Assembly: GCA_039000515.1 (NCBI GenBank)
Contig: JBCFYV010000935.1
Location: 62,227,604 to 62,291,603 of the forward strand
Length of the DNA stretch: 64,000 nucleotides
Origin: Timema cristinae
Taxonomy: Eukaryota; Arthropoda; Insecta; Phasmatodea; Timematidae
Direction of reading: 5' to 3'
The notes beneath the pieces were generated by a model. The model saw only the letters and a list, made by a program, of their open reading frames with translations. It was not told where the DNA came from and did not search any database. This document shows positions 44,201 to 52,205 of this stretch, piece after piece. Each line of letters starts with the position of its first letter. Position 1 is the stretch's first letter. A program made the position numbers and the translations under genes.

Positions 44201-45214
44201 CCTTTGGCGTGATATAATCCTGAGTCTATCATCGCTCAACCGAGGCTTCAAGCTCAATATCTTGCGTCCTGTCCAACATTTTCCCACAAATTACACTAGA
44301 GCTACCACCACTTGTACACTGGTTGATAAATATTACCCTAGAGTTTATTAATGAGACTCGATAAAAATATTCTGTAGACTTTTGGACTTGTTGTGCCACC
44401 GCTAATATATATTATATTGGGCGTCCGGGCTACATCCTTCGTAGCTCAATAGTGGAAAGATCAGCCCGTACTAATGTACCGTTGCCAAGGGGGCGCCCGT
44501 ATGTACTAATGGCACATCCTTTCCATGTCATGAGAGATGCGGTGAGATGGTAGTGATTATGAGGCGATATGATATGATGGTGTGGAACCAGTGGAAACTC
44601 TTAAACCTAACACAAGCCTAACTAACCAACTCCTGTTGACCATTGGGGTGATTCCCCTTTAAGGAAACACTCGATGTACCAGCCGGTAATAAAATCCGTG
44701 ACCCCCAAGCGCGTACCCAGACGCACTGACTACTACATACGGGGCGGACTGGATTATAGCTAGCGTTTATGGTTACATTCTTGGTGATCTTGTCAAAGCA
44801 GGTTCCATTCCCCCCCCCCCCCCGTGCCCTAGGAGTACCTGTATATGGTTACATTCCTTGGTGATCTTGTCAAAGACAGGTACATTCCCCCCGTTCCCTG
44901 GGAGCTACCTGTATATGGTTACATTCTTGGTGATCTTGTCAAAGACAGGTACATTCCCCCCCCGTTCCCTAGGAGCTACCTGTATATGGTTACATTCTTG
45001 GTGATCTTGTCAAAGACAGGTCTATTTCCCCCCGGGCCCTGGCAGTTACCTGTATATGTGAGAGAAATCTTCCTCGAGGTCCTCACGTCTCGGGTTGTAA
45101 GACGCCGAGTGTGTCCTACTGTCTTTCCACTGTAGCCAACGTTCCTTGGCCGAGGAGCGCCACGTGTGAAGTCTGCCCAGCACGCCCTCATAGTCCCTCA
45201 GTTTATCTACCATC
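26012..45214 (-). CDS. SLC45-type sugar/proton symporter gene
   Basis: Exons on the minus strand, in order: 45214-45050, 44042-43780, 42033-41782, 39730-39629, 39246-39104, 38548-38432, 34468-34325, 33019-32816, 30906-30776, 29167-29091, a tentative 27663-27533, and 26242-26012 with TAA. All have AG acceptors and GT donors, and phases match. The first ATG is at 45213. The firm exons encode about 609 residues, near the length of insect family members. Family hallmarks are present: the first membrane segments with E-F-S-Y-A-A-E-T-A-F-V-S-P, D-R-C-R...G-R-R-R-P (residues 120-131), D-F-D-A-D-A-C-Q-S-P, L-Y-E-E-G-V-R-F-G-C-W-G-M, and C-terminal L-R-G-L-G-T-D-V-A-I-V-S-S-M. Members are 12-helix transporters moving sucrose or glucose with protons; substrate here is inferred. 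Segments around the tenth helix are not convincingly present. Confidence 0.88.
26243..27532 (-). repeat. 46-bp satellite at the last-exon acceptor, about 28 units
   Basis: Each unit in gene sense reads TTCGAG, GTGAGCAGC, then about 25 bp, then TTATCTTAG. Thus every unit contains an acceptor, six bases identical to the exon start, and a consensus donor. Variation is mostly single bases (ACATTAC, ACATCAC, ACATATC). Two units near 27263 and 27313 are 4 bp longer. The GTGAGCAGC core also matches exon sequence further inside the last exon, suggesting exon-derived origin. Confidence 0.95.
27533..27663 (-). CDS. Tentative or decayed SLC45-like exon 11
   Basis: The next family block (helix ten, F-S-W-T-A-G-V-M-Y) is not found intact. 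A 131-bp stretch with acceptor GGGATAGCAG and donor GTGAGC is open and has the phase needed to link exons 10 and 12. Its peptide matches the family only loosely. Its last third is a rearranged copy of the start of exon 12 (S-S-T-G-E). It may be a diverged exon or the relic of a duplication. Confidence 0.3.
27780..28080 (-). repeat. SINE C copy (minus)
   Basis: Read on the minus strand it has a box-B-like GGTTCAAACCC head region near 28010. The body runs through AAGTTGTGC in reverse. The tail TATAATCAGT...GTGCACGTTAAATACC lies at the left end. Confidence 0.7.
28150..28412 (+). repeat. SINE A copy
   Basis: Diverged head (TAGGCTAAGGCGTCACTC), the body CACTCTCCCTCCACGC, and the tail AACCCGAACAGGTAACAAG with an A-rich end. 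Confidence 0.7.
28855..28970 (+). repeat. SINE D copy (tRNA-headed)
   Basis: GAGTGAATAATGACCCTGG, then TAGCCCAGTGGTAAGAG (box A) and GGTCCAGGGTCGAG (degenerate box B). The same order occurs inverted at 31730-31880. Confidence 0.55.
29091..29167 (-). CDS. SLC45-like exon 10
   Basis: A-K-K-V-Y-V-G-G-V-L-F-Y-S-V-G-M-M-L-M-A-V continues exon 9 in phase. Acceptor TTTCTCTCAG. The donor (CCTAG then GTGCTA) is the best available, but its position is less certain. The acceptor and first 47 or so exon bases recur upstream as tandem copies. Confidence 0.75.
29168..29400 (-). repeat. Tandem copies of the exon 10 acceptor region
   Basis: Three further units of about 75 bp lie just upstream of exon 10. 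Each contains the pyrimidine tract, CAG, and about 47 bases of the exon (GGCCAAGAAGGTGTATG onwards), then a short intron piece. The unit farthest from the exon is the most degraded. Confidence 0.85.
29730..30500. other. GC-rich intronic island, unassigned
   Basis: About 770 bp of clearly higher GC than the surrounding intron, with many CCC and GGG runs. Frames are broken and match no family I recognise. A transposon leader (LINE or LTR element 5' region) is a reasonable guess. Confidence 0.35.
30776..30906 (-). CDS. SLC45-like exon 9
   Basis: Residues 464-507: R-E-L-Y-E-E-G-V-R-F-G-C-W-G-M-A-M-Y-S-L, one of the best conserved blocks of the family, then helix and I-I-E-R-L-I-K-K-F. Acceptor TTTCCCCAG; donor GTCTGT. 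Confidence 0.92.
31070..31320 (+). repeat. SINE A copy
   Basis: Head TCGAATGGTCTAAGGTG and GGTTTGAATCC, the usual body, and a diverged tail. The next SINE A follows in the opposite orientation. Confidence 0.75.
31330..31525 (-). repeat. SINE A copy (minus)
   Basis: On the minus strand the head and box B (GGGTTCGAACTCC on plus) are clear at the right end. The 3' tail is lost. It forms an inverted pair with 31070-31320. Confidence 0.7.
31730..31880 (-). repeat. SINE D copy (minus)
   Basis: Inverse of the 28855 repeat: CCTGGACAC, GAATTGAACCC, TTTGGTTTAG, GAGCTGTCCAGG and GGGTCACTCTTCATTC in reverse order. Confidence 0.55.
32080..32225 (-). repeat. SINE A, 3' half (minus)
   Basis: CACCCGTTCGAGTTATACG followed by the reversed body (GTGTACCCTCATTTG, GGAGAGTGAGG). 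No head. Confidence 0.65.
32240..32495. repeat. 42-bp minisatellite, about 6 units
   Basis: The unit contains CAGTTGAGTTGCGGTC, ACGAGTTG and TTACCTCTAAAGAG. Units vary by a few bases. Confidence 0.85.
32816..33019 (-). CDS. SLC45-like exon 8
   Basis: Residues 396-463, with helix L-C-L-S-N-L-F-C-W-M-A-H-V-C-Y and F-T-D-Y-V-G-E-E-V-F. Acceptor TTTTCTTTCAG; donor GTACAA. The acceptor and the first part of this exon are repeated three more times upstream in a 111-bp array. Confidence 0.9.
33020..33376 (-). repeat. 111-bp array copying the exon 8 acceptor and exon half
   Basis: Three units upstream of exon 8, at exact 111-bp spacing. Each repeats TTTTCTTTCAG plus about 80 bases of exon 8 with a handful of substitutions. 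The exon copy runs into a TAG shortly after the GTAC at the unit junction. One unit has CTTAAAG in place of CTGAAAG, destroying its acceptor. Confidence 0.9.
34325..34468 (-). CDS. SLC45-like exon 7 (central loop)
   Basis: Residues 348-395: E-Y-R-L-I-E-G, G-Y-V-N-F-G-F-D-E-G-Y-P. Acceptor TACCTTCTAG; donor GTAAAA; phase 0 both sides, exactly 48 codons. An open frame on the opposite strand here is only its shadow. Confidence 0.78.
34625..34765 (+). repeat. SINE A copy, 3' truncated
   Basis: Head TGGCCGTATGGTATAAGGCG, then GGGATTATAATCC, then body to CACTCTCCCTCCACGC, where it is cut next to the LINE. Confidence 0.7.
36235..36850 (+). repeat. LTR-like repeat inserted in the LINE (copy 1)
   Basis: The body matches 57945-58690. 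Conserved points are GAGAGTCACGCGCTTTTC, GACACGCTGGCTCCCTC and AATAAATCTTGTGCAA (a possible poly(A) signal). Just past the end is TTGGCGCCCATCGCG, like a primer-binding site next to an LTR. No internal retroelement genes follow. Confidence 0.5.
37350..37530. repeat. Tandem array inside the LINE endonuclease
   Basis: Four units of roughly 45-50 bp containing CACTGAGCTCAACTACAC and TCACATTCACGTCATCTC. They are an expansion of the LINE's own sequence. Confidence 0.8.
38432..38548 (-). CDS. SLC45-like exon 6 (central loop)
   Basis: Residues 309-347, polar with no membrane segment: part of the variable central cytoplasmic loop. Acceptor GTTGTTCCAG, donor GTATAC, phase 0 both sides. Confidence 0.75.
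38690..39010 (+). mobile_element. LINE 3' end fragment, second family
   Basis: Broken frames read V-L-R-K-R-F-G-S-K-R-D-V, M-E-x-R-R-L-H-E-D-E-L, L-R-W-S-G-Y and W-E-D, the C-terminal tail typical of arthropod non-LTR elements. It differs from the 15005/42985 family. Confidence 0.65.
39104..39246 (-). CDS. SLC45-like exon 5
   Basis: Residues 261-308: a membrane helix V-F-T-L-I-T-F-I-F-I-A-C-V-I-Y, then S-F-R-E-I-P-L and a lysine-rich start of the long cytoplasmic loop. Acceptor CTTGTTTCAG; donor GTGAGA; leaves in phase 0. Confidence 0.9.
39350..39570 (-). repeat. SINE A copy (minus)
   Basis: The tail end CCGTGCCTTACTACACG lies at the left and the head, with TCTAGTCTACTGCGAGAG and CTACCTAAGCGGG, at the right. 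Confidence 0.75.
39629..39730 (-). CDS. SLC45-like exon 4
   Basis: Residues 227-260: E-D-H-G-R-G-L-S-T-F-T-I followed by a Gly-rich helix G-G-F-M-G-Y-S-L-G-G-I-N-W-D. Acceptor TTTTTAAG; donor GTGAGA. Short but in phase on both sides. Confidence 0.88.
40255..41065 (-). repeat. Minisatellite derived from a LINE tail, about 12 units
   Basis: The unit of roughly 60-70 bp contains GGATGTTGGAGTACATGAG and GAGATGGTATGG. Translated in plus sense it repeats a R-W-Y-G-H-V-M-R-M motif, the RWxGHV tail found in LINEs. The adjoining 41049-41290 is the rest of that LINE tail. Long open frames here are by-products of the repetition. Confidence 0.85.
41049..41290 (+). mobile_element. LINE C-terminal fragment
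   Basis: V-R-W-Y-G-H, then K-M-P-K-K-M-M-E, then R-R-G-R-L-R-K-R-W-K-E: a non-LTR retrotransposon tail. It is continuous on its left with the minisatellite. Confidence 0.65.
41782..42033 (-). CDS. SLC45-like exon 3
   Basis: Residues 143-226: L-L-V-P-Y-G-E-D-I-G-H-A-L-G-D, a variable loop with one N-N-T glycosylation-type site, then helix F-F-T-V-L-G-T-V-L-L-D-F and D-A-D-A-C-Q-S-P-A-R-A-Y. Acceptor CTCTAG; donor GTGACT. Confidence 0.9.
42060..42450. mobile_element. Fold-back element (TTTTAAGGGRTC family)
   Basis: 42160-42280 and 42330-42445 are inverted copies of each other, starting TTTTAAGGGATCAA on both sides. The shared words ATTAATGTATGG and CTAGACATT link it to 20250-20570. Confidence 0.65.
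42450..42985. other. Intronic DNA, unassigned
   Basis: No exon or repeat family is recognised with confidence. The stretch lies in the SLC45-like intron between exons 2 and 3. Confidence 0.3.
42985..43590 (+). mobile_element. LINE 3' end fragment (same family as 15005)
   Basis: It matches 15005-15600 over most of its length and adds a clearer R-W-F-G-H-V-E-R motif and G-R-G-R-P-R-K-T-W. It ends with GTACAGAGTTGTTGTTTTTTG and CCCGTAAGGG, as the other copy does. Confidence 0.7.
43780..44042 (-). CDS. SLC45-like exon 2
   Basis: Residues 55-142: the first three membrane helices and the loop D-R-C-R-L-K-V-G-R-R-R-P. The family usually has R-W-G-R-R-R-P, so Trp is Val here. Acceptor TTCGCTGTTCCAG; donor GTACGG, chosen because it alone continues the frame to the next exon. 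Confidence 0.9.
44429..44530 (+). repeat. Dispersed repeat (plus copy)
   Basis: About 100 bp with AGTGGAAAGATCA and GTACTAATGTACCGTTG matches 48245-48365 in opposite orientation. Class unknown. Confidence 0.6.
44768..45049 (-). repeat. Tandem copies of the exon 1 donor region
   Basis: Four units of about 70 bp. Each holds the last nine bases of exon 1 (CATATACAG), a donor-like GTAGCT or GTACTC, a C-rich run on plus, and TTGACAAGATCACC in gene sense. The unit nearest the exon is joined directly to the true donor. Confidence 0.85.
45050..45214 (-). CDS. SLC45-like exon 1 (start codon)
   Basis: Acceptor TTCTTTTCACAG, one base, then ATG at 45211-45213, so an untranslated exon probably lies upstream. 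It encodes 54 cytoplasmic, charged residues ending H-I-Y, with a split Arg. Donor GTAACT. Copies of the last 9 exon bases with the donor are repeated downstream (44768-45049). Confidence 0.82.
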
Positions 45215-45554
45215 CTGTGAAAAGAAAGATGATACGGAGAGAACAAGTGGTTAATAAAATAACTAACAAATCACAGATAAACGTGCCTATAACATCATCT
45301 TGATCACTTCTTGTTAAATTGTAAATTCAACACAAGATTTTTTTCAGAACTAGACTCTAATTTTTGTTTAATCTTTTCACTTATCAATAGATATATAGTT
45401 ACCCTTCAGCTTTTGTGACAAGGAATGGATTCTAATCAAATTTGGGGCCCACTAAGAAACCACCTACGCCATCTTGGTATTTCAGGATTAACTACAGGTG
45501 TGGGAGGATGGTGGTTTGTTGTCCGGGTGGAGGGTTTATTCGTATATTACTGGA

Positions 45555-45810
45555 GGGCCATCCATTAGGTGTCTGTGCGTAGATATAGCCTCTTGGTGCA
45601 GAGCATTGTCCAGGGTACACCAAGAGGTCGTCTGTGCGTAGATTATTAGCCTCTCTGGTGACAGAGCATTGTCCAGGTACACCACAGGAGGTCGTCTGTG
45701 CGTAGATTATTAGCCTCTTGGTGACAGAGCATTGTCCAGGGTACACACAGAGGTCGACGTGCGTAGATTATTAGCCTCTTGTGACACAGGCATTCCAGGT
45801 ACACCATAGA
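45555..45810. repeat. Minisatellite of about 65 bp, 4 units
   Basis: The unit includes GTGCGTAGATTATTAGCC, TGACAGAGCATTGTCCAG and GTACACCA. Units differ by small indels. Confidence 0.8.
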
Positions 45811-45811
45811 G

Positions 45812-46065
45812 GTTCTGGCCGAATGGTCTAAGGGATCACTTTCGTGTTAAACTGACCCACTGAGGACAGGAATATTGGGGTTCTAATCCCTGTTGGATCT
45901 ATTAAGGGAGGTTTTCCCCTAAATAGTTTCCCACTCTCCCTCCACTCAAATGTGGGTAGATTACCTCTAAAATGCTTCCTTCCTTATCCCTATCCCATTA
46001 AAGTAATTATCATATTATATGTGTACAACCTGAACAGGTAGTAAGACGCGGTGATAAAAATCCAC
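45812..46065 (+). repeat. SINE A copy
   Basis: Complete head (TGGCCGAATGGTCTAAGG), box B variant GGTTCTAATCC, and tail AACCTGAACAGGTAGTAAG. Confidence 0.8.
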
Positions 46066-46377
46066 AACTTAAAACCGATGGGTTTTCTTTTTTCAAAGTT
46101 TTCAAAGGTTTCCTTTACTCCATTTTGTAATAGTATCCTTCCTCTCGGGATTAAAAGTCTTACAAACTGACGCACGTGCTCCCACTGTGGGGTGGAAGAT
46201 AATACGAATTAATGGGTTCTTTTTTTTCAGTTTTCATAGCTAAGCAATTTTTTTTAAAACTGAACTAAATAAAATATCATTTCCATGGGTACGTTTACTC
46301 ACGAGTATTAAGCTCAACAGTTCTTTTAGATCTGCCACAGACATCCTGGAATTTGAACAGAACTATTTCACCCTCTT

Positions 46378-46620
46378 CCGCGGACGGGTGGTCTAATGTG
46401 CTACATTCGTGTCAGACTAGACTGCCGATAACGGGGAATCGAGGTCTGAATCTCGGTCGGGTGAACTAGGGGTGGTTTTTTCATAAATGGTTTTCCACTA
46501 TCTCTTACTTCACGCAAATGCGGGTACACTTTCTATAAATTTAACCTTCCTAATCCCTAAAAACCATTAGCGTACATCCCGAACTAGTAGTAAGACGCGG
46601 TGCTAACAATAAAAACAGTG
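46378..46620 (+). repeat. SINE A copy
   Basis: Head GGGTGGTCTAATGTGC, body and tail CCCGAACTAGTAGTAAGACG with a short A-rich end. Confidence 0.8.
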
Positions 46621-46814
46621 GGGAGAGTATTGATACATCGTTGGCTCTCAGACCCTTGTTTGAAAACTTTAGTAACTCGTGACAGCTTCAAGTTGCAAGA
46701 GGTTTATTTGTACGGCTTCTGGAATATTCCAGGTACAGTCACTTCCAGATGACGTGCTTATTGACTTTATGAGTCACCTGTCTAGGCTTAGTGGGAGGAG
46801 AATATATCTTTATT

Positions 46815-46950
46815 TTACACCAGGGTCTTAGTATCCATTTGAGTTTCACGCAAACATTAATTACAACACTAATGAGTAATTGGACTTTAAGAGGAAATGT
46901 ACTCGCATTTGTGAGAAGATAAAGTGGGAAATAATCTCAGTTACTTTATG
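46815..46950 (-). repeat. SINE A, 3' part (minus)
   Basis: A reversed tail and body fragment (GGGTCTTAGTATCC, AATGTACTCGCATTTG). Head missing. Confidence 0.6.
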
Positions 46951-46994
46951 GCACTAAGGGCTCAAAAGTTCATTGCCACACTTTCAAAAGTACG

Positions 46995-47700
46995 CCACCT
47001 ATTCCTATATTAATCTAGTTATATCCAGTCCATCTCATTACATCCTATTCCTATCTTAATCTAGTTCTATCCAGTCCATCTCATTACATCATATTCCTAT
47101 CTTAATCTAGTTCTATCCAGTCCATCTCATTACATCATATTCCTATCTTAAGCTAGTTCTATCCAGTCCATCTCATTACATCATATTCCTATCTTAAGCT
47201 AGTTCTGTCCAGTCCATCTCATTACATCTATTCCTATCTTAAGCTAGTTCTATCCAGTCCATCTCATTACATCATATTCCTATCTTAACTAGTTTCTATC
47301 CAGCATCTCATTACATCATATTCCTGGTCATAAGCAGTTCTATCCAGTCCATCTCATTACATCATATTCCTATCTTAATCTAGTTCTATCCAGTCCATCT
47401 CATTACATCATATTCCGTTCATAAGCTAGTTCTATCCATCCATCTCATTACATCATATTCCTGTCATAAGCTAGTTCTATCCAGTCCATCTCATTACATC
47501 ATATTCCTATCTTAAGCTAGTTCTATCCAGTCCATCTCATTACATCATATTCCTATCTTAAGCTAGTTCTATCCAGTCCATATCATTACATCATATTCCT
47601 ATCTTAAGCTAGTTCTATCCAGTCCATCTCATTACATCATATTCCTATCTTAAGCTAGTTCTATCCAGTCCACCTCAATACATCCTATACCTATCCAACA
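46995..47700. repeat. 46-bp minisatellite, about 15 units
   Basis: Unit contains TATTCCTATCTTAAGC, TAGTTCTATCCAGTCC and ATCTCATTACATCA. The length equals that of the satellite at 26243 but the sequence is unrelated. Confidence 0.9.
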
Positions 47701-48112
47701 GTTTTATCACAATATCAATAAAATAATTTAAACCACTGACGATGAGACTCGAACCAAGGTATTTCATATATGTATTGATATCGCAAGAAGTAAGTACGCC
47801 TAAACGATCTGGAAAACGTTCGAGGACAGTTACTCGTTTTATCAGTCCTAAATTTGGAGGTCCCCCCCCAGGTTGTATACCAGCTCAGGAGTAGCCGATA
47901 AAACAAAACATGCACATTTGGGCGTTTTTATGATTAATAGCGCCCAACCATCCCCTTAAACCCATCACCACGCTGGATGGTTAAAGGTGGGGCAAATGGA
48001 AATGATGCAGTTAACGATCTAAGCAGCGATACTTACTTTCAAATACCTGCTGGTATATTTCAAAAAGAAGAAAAAAGAACCGATCGCTGAAGTTAGGTTT
48101 AAATGTTTCCAC

Positions 48113-48250
48113 TGGTTGCACACCCTCATACTCACTATACACTCATACTCACTATACACTCATACTCACTATACACTCATACTCACTATACACTCATACT
48201 CACTATACCCTCATACTCACTATCCCCCTCATACTCACTATCACCTCATC
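48113..48250. repeat. 17-bp tandem repeat
   Basis: CTCATACTCACTATACA repeated about seven times, degrading at the right end. Confidence 0.9.
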
Positions 48251-48365
48251 TCATCACGCATGGAAAGAACCTCCACGGAAAGGATGTACGATTAGTACAT
48301 TAGTACGTCCCCTGAACAACGGTACATTAGTACTGGTTGATCTTTCCACTACTGGGCTACGAGTG
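48245..48365 (-). repeat. Dispersed repeat (minus copy)
   Basis: Inverse of 44429-44530. It ends immediately beside the long-inverted-repeat element. Confidence 0.6.
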
Positions 48366-48366
48366 A

Positions 48367-48898
48367 TATAGCCCAAACTGCACATATACGAGTACTTTTT
48401 ATGAACCAAAAGTAGTACAAAATCCCCATACACTTACACACGGAAAACTATATTAATACCATTAAATTGTGTTCGGAGTTTCGGCGTACAAGCGCCGGCA
48501 AAGAATAACTGTCAAGCATGCGTGTACAACAAGTTGCATAGGAGTTAGGCGCGTGGCACTGCACATGTAGTAATGTGCAAGCACTTTCTGTGCTGTAGGA
48601 CTGTTAATGATGACGTATTCACATTCCTAGATGGACTGGCGTTGTTTACTATTTACTATTAATTGTGGTATGTTCTGCTGCCGTGCTCCAAGATGTTGAG
48701 GTGTGTAGTGCCACGTGCCACGTGCCTAACTTCTATGCAACTTGTTATACACGCATGCTTAACAGCTTTGCTCTCCCGGCGCTGTACGCCGAAACTCTGA
48801 ACACAATTTAATGGTATTATCATAGTTTTCCGGATGTAAGTGTAGAGGGATTTTGTACTATTTTTGGTTCAAGCTATATGTGCCGTTTGGGTTAGGAG
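48367..48898. mobile_element. Long-inverted-repeat (fold-back) element
   Basis: Arms of about 200 bp (48367-48570 and 48695-48898) are complementary with scattered mismatches and small indels. Termini are CCCAAACTGCACATATA and its near complement. The unpaired centre is about 120 bp with no gene. CCC/GGG ends recall piggyBac-type elements, but no TTAA duplication is present, so the class is left open. Confidence 0.7.
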
Positions 48899-49194
48899 TT
48901 TACGAACATTCTGTATATATATATATGTAAATAAATTGGGGTATCCAATAGTAGGGGGGGGGGAGGATTAAAGGGGGGTTTGAACGATCACTCCTCCATC
49001 CCTTTGCATCGTAAATAGCCCAAAATGTTTAGGCCTATACCCTAATTTTGTAAAGAGTGTCTGACCTCTATTTTATCCAGCTACCTACCCCCCTGCCTTA
49101 TCTGCTAAATGACATAACCAATAATTCTCCTAACTTTGCTATAATGTGCAACCAAGTGATTTTGTATAAAGATTTCCAAACTTGTTAATATTTA

Positions 49195-49505
49195 TTTATG
49201 TATTTGAGATATTTAACGTACACTTTCTGAACCAACTGATTATATCGGGCCATGAGGATTTCTATGAGCGAGAGGGAAAGGGCCTACCAATTTTTCCAGG
49301 AAAGGTATTTTAACATACCGTCCAGTGTTCTTTTACAAGCCACAATCGACAATGGGACCGACGGCTTTACTTCCCCTCCGAAGTAAGTTGTGCTACGGAT
49401 TTTTATCGCTCAAGAACAATAAGTTGACCCCAGCTGGGTTTGAACCCACAAACATCGAGAACTGAGACGAGCACTTTACTACAAGAGTACAGAGGTTAAC
49501 TTGCT
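49195..49505 (-). repeat. SINE C copy (minus)
   Basis: Tail at left (ATTTGAGATATTTAACG), head with TGGGTTTGAACCC at right. Confidence 0.7.
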
Positions 49506-50159
49506 AAAAAAAAAAATCAAAGATCACACCAAAATAGTATATTTTTAAAATTTGAACGAGGTTTACTTTTTATCTGTCACAATAAATCTATCTATGCTTG
49601 TACTTAATAAAATAGAACCCCATTGGCGACAATTTTATATCATTTAAGCCATATTTGAAATGTTTAATCTGAGTTTGTTCCCTGTGTAAATACAATGTTT
49701 TTGGACATGTATTGACAAATGTCAACATTTCCTAACATGTTTGAACACCTCGAGGTAATTCCAAAGTCCAAAACAACTTGTTGACGTGACTACATGTGCG
49801 TGACTTCTATATGAGCCCTGGCTTTTATAGGAAGTCCACTTTTCGACCACCAACATTGATCGAAAGTCATTAAAATATTGTTATCTTAAAAATATATTAA
49901 AAACTTCCAATAATCCTTCCTTATTAATCACTGTATAATTTATCTTTACATTATTGGTTAAACAAACCAATAATATAAATACTTAATCTAATATTTTTAT
50001 TTGCGCCATTTTAGTAACACTTGTTTCTAGTTTTCAAATAACAGGCTTACTATTAAAATCATAAAATAGATATTATTTCTTTATTTTATTACATTTGAAT
50101 GTTTTTATAATATTACCTGAAATTGGTGTTTAGATTAGTTTTTGCTTTACCCACATCGA

Positions 50160-50335
50160 TGAGCAGGCGGAAAATACTGTATGCTCACCTAGTCTGATTG
50201 TGTGAGGGCTCGAGGTTCGAATACTGGCCGAGTGGGAGACTACTGATGGTAGTTTTTCATTGAATGCTTTCCAACTCTCCTTCCACGCGAACGGGGAGAG
50301 AGTTACTCTAAATTCTATCTTCTATTTTGATACAT
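50160..50335 (+). repeat. Diverged SINE A fragment
   Basis: Box B GGTTCGAATACTGG and CAACTCTCCTTCCACGCG are recognisable; the head is strongly changed. Confidence 0.5.
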
Positions 50336-50339
50336 CACC

Positions 50340-50640
50340 TAGTCATACCTAGGGTGGTCTGGGGGTAAAGTTCTCACCTCAGGACCCGATGCTCATTGGT
50401 TCAAACCCAGCCGGGGTCAACGGACTTTTATTGTACGATAAAGTTCGGTAGCACAACTTCCTTCGTAGGGGAATTAAAAGTTGTCGGTTTCATGTTGATT
50501 GTGGTGTGTAAAATAACCCTGGGCATTATCTGAAAATAACTTTTCCTGGCAAAATTGGTAGGCCCTTTCGCTGTTGCTCATAGAAATTTTTGTGTGTTGA
50601 TATAATCAGTTGGTTGAGCAGTTGAATGGTAATTAATGGT
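50340..50640 (+). repeat. SINE C copy (plus)
   Basis: Clearest head of the family: TGGTCTGGGGGTAAAG (box A) and GGTTCAAACCC (box B), ending in GATATAATCAGTTGG. Confidence 0.75.
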
Positions 50641-50671
50641 AACTAAGTTATCTTCACCCTCTATTTTAAGA

Positions 50672-50935
50672 AACCCGCCTCTGTGGCGTAGTAGGCTAAC
50701 GCGCTTGTCGTGTTGAGCCCGACTGCTGAGGACGGGGAGATCGAGGTTCGAATCTCGGTCGGGTGAACTGGGGTGGTTTTTCCTAAATGGTTTTCCACTC
50801 TCCCCCCACGCAAATGCGGGTTCACTTCCTTTAATTCAACCTTCCCAATTCCTAATCCATTATTGTAATTAGTACTTAAGCGTATAACCCGAACGGGTAG
50901 TAAGACGCGGTGCTAAATAAATAAAAAATAAAAAA
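50672..50935 (+). repeat. SINE A copy (GGTGGCGTAG variant)
   Basis: Head TCTGTGGCGTAGTAGGCTAACGC, box B GGTTCGAATC, full tail CCCGAACGGGTAGTAAGACG then an A-rich run. Confidence 0.85.
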
Positions 50936-51284
50936 TATTTTAAGAAGATAATTCATATTTTTAAATAACAAACTACATCCTTAATAACGTATGATTTACA
51001 GACGTCCACAACGCGTCTCAGTGGTACGTGGAACCCTTAAGAGCCCATTTAACGACCGATCAACCACTAAATTAGATACAAGTCTAAACTCGGATAGGAA
51101 AATGTATTGAAGTGTATATTTCTGCATTAGCTACGTCACAGCAAAATTAGGATTAGTTAAATATATTTTTAAAAATCTTTAATCAAATTAATAAGTATGT
51201 TTTTCAATTTTGTAATATATTTTAAAATATGATAAAAAAATTCACCGGTTTCAATGCCTCTAGTTTTTAAATTAGAATAACCTG

Positions 51285-51665
51285 ATTCGGTGGCCGCGTG
51301 GTCTAACGAGCTATTCTCACTATAGACTAGACTGCCAATGAAGGGGATATCAAGGTTTGAATCTCGGTCGGGTGTACTGGGGGTGGTTTTTTTTAACAAC
51401 AGCAAAATCCACTCTCCTTCAACGCAAACAAGGTTGCACTTCCTCTATATATAACCTTCCTGATCCCTAAAACCATTAGAGCTAAAGTCTGTTCAGAGTA
51501 GGAATGGTTTTCTGAAAGGCCTTTTTCACTACCAGAAATCTATTATATAGTAGGATATTTGTAGGAAAAAAGACCTTTCAGAGAGTAATTCCTACCGTGA
51601 ATGGAGTATATTAGTAAATAAGCGTATAACCCGAACGGGTAGTAAGACGCGGCACTGAAAAAAAT
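51285..51665 (+). repeat. SINE A copy split by a small MITE
   Basis: Head GGTGGCCGCGTGGTCTAACG, box B variant, and body to ACCATTAG. After an unrelated segment of about 130 bp, the SINE resumes with AAGCGTATAACCCG and its tail. Confidence 0.85.
51480..51610. mobile_element. Small MITE inside a SINE
   Basis: The insert has inverted arms (GTAGGAATGGTTTTCTGAAAGG against CCTTTCAGAGAGTAATTCCTAC) around an AT-rich centre. Arm similarity extends weakly outward to TA-rich ends. Confidence 0.7.
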
Positions 51666-52205
51666 AACACAAACACACTCAACAACAACCAATTAAAATG
51701 TCCAAACATTTAACTTACCTTAATAAAATATTATTCTAAGAAATCCCTGGTCCCATACCGTTCCGAAATCTACCTGAAGCTATAAACACGTTTTTATTGA
51801 ACCTTAGTGTACTCTAAGCTATTTAAATACTGTATCACAAGACATTGACGACGTCCATTTAAAAATAACAAAATAGAGATGAACCGCGCGGGGAGGTGGA
51901 CTATGGACCTGTCGAGATAAAAACGGATGACTCAACCGAAGTTCGGGGAATTGCTCGAAGTAAAGGCTGGATGGAAAAGGTGCGGGCGGACTATCTTGCA
52001 AGTGATATGTTTAACTTGTTGAAAAAGCGACGTGATCGTCAAGAGAGGGACGATAGGGAGGGGGATTGAGTCGACTGCAGCGCCGCGTGGTGGGACAATC
52101 TTTACACTAACTGGAAGCATCTCTCTCTCTCTCTCTCGACTTTTTACTGTGTCTTTTGTACTATTCTCACCGGGGATGCACACTCTTTTTACCCTGAAGG
52201 GCTTA

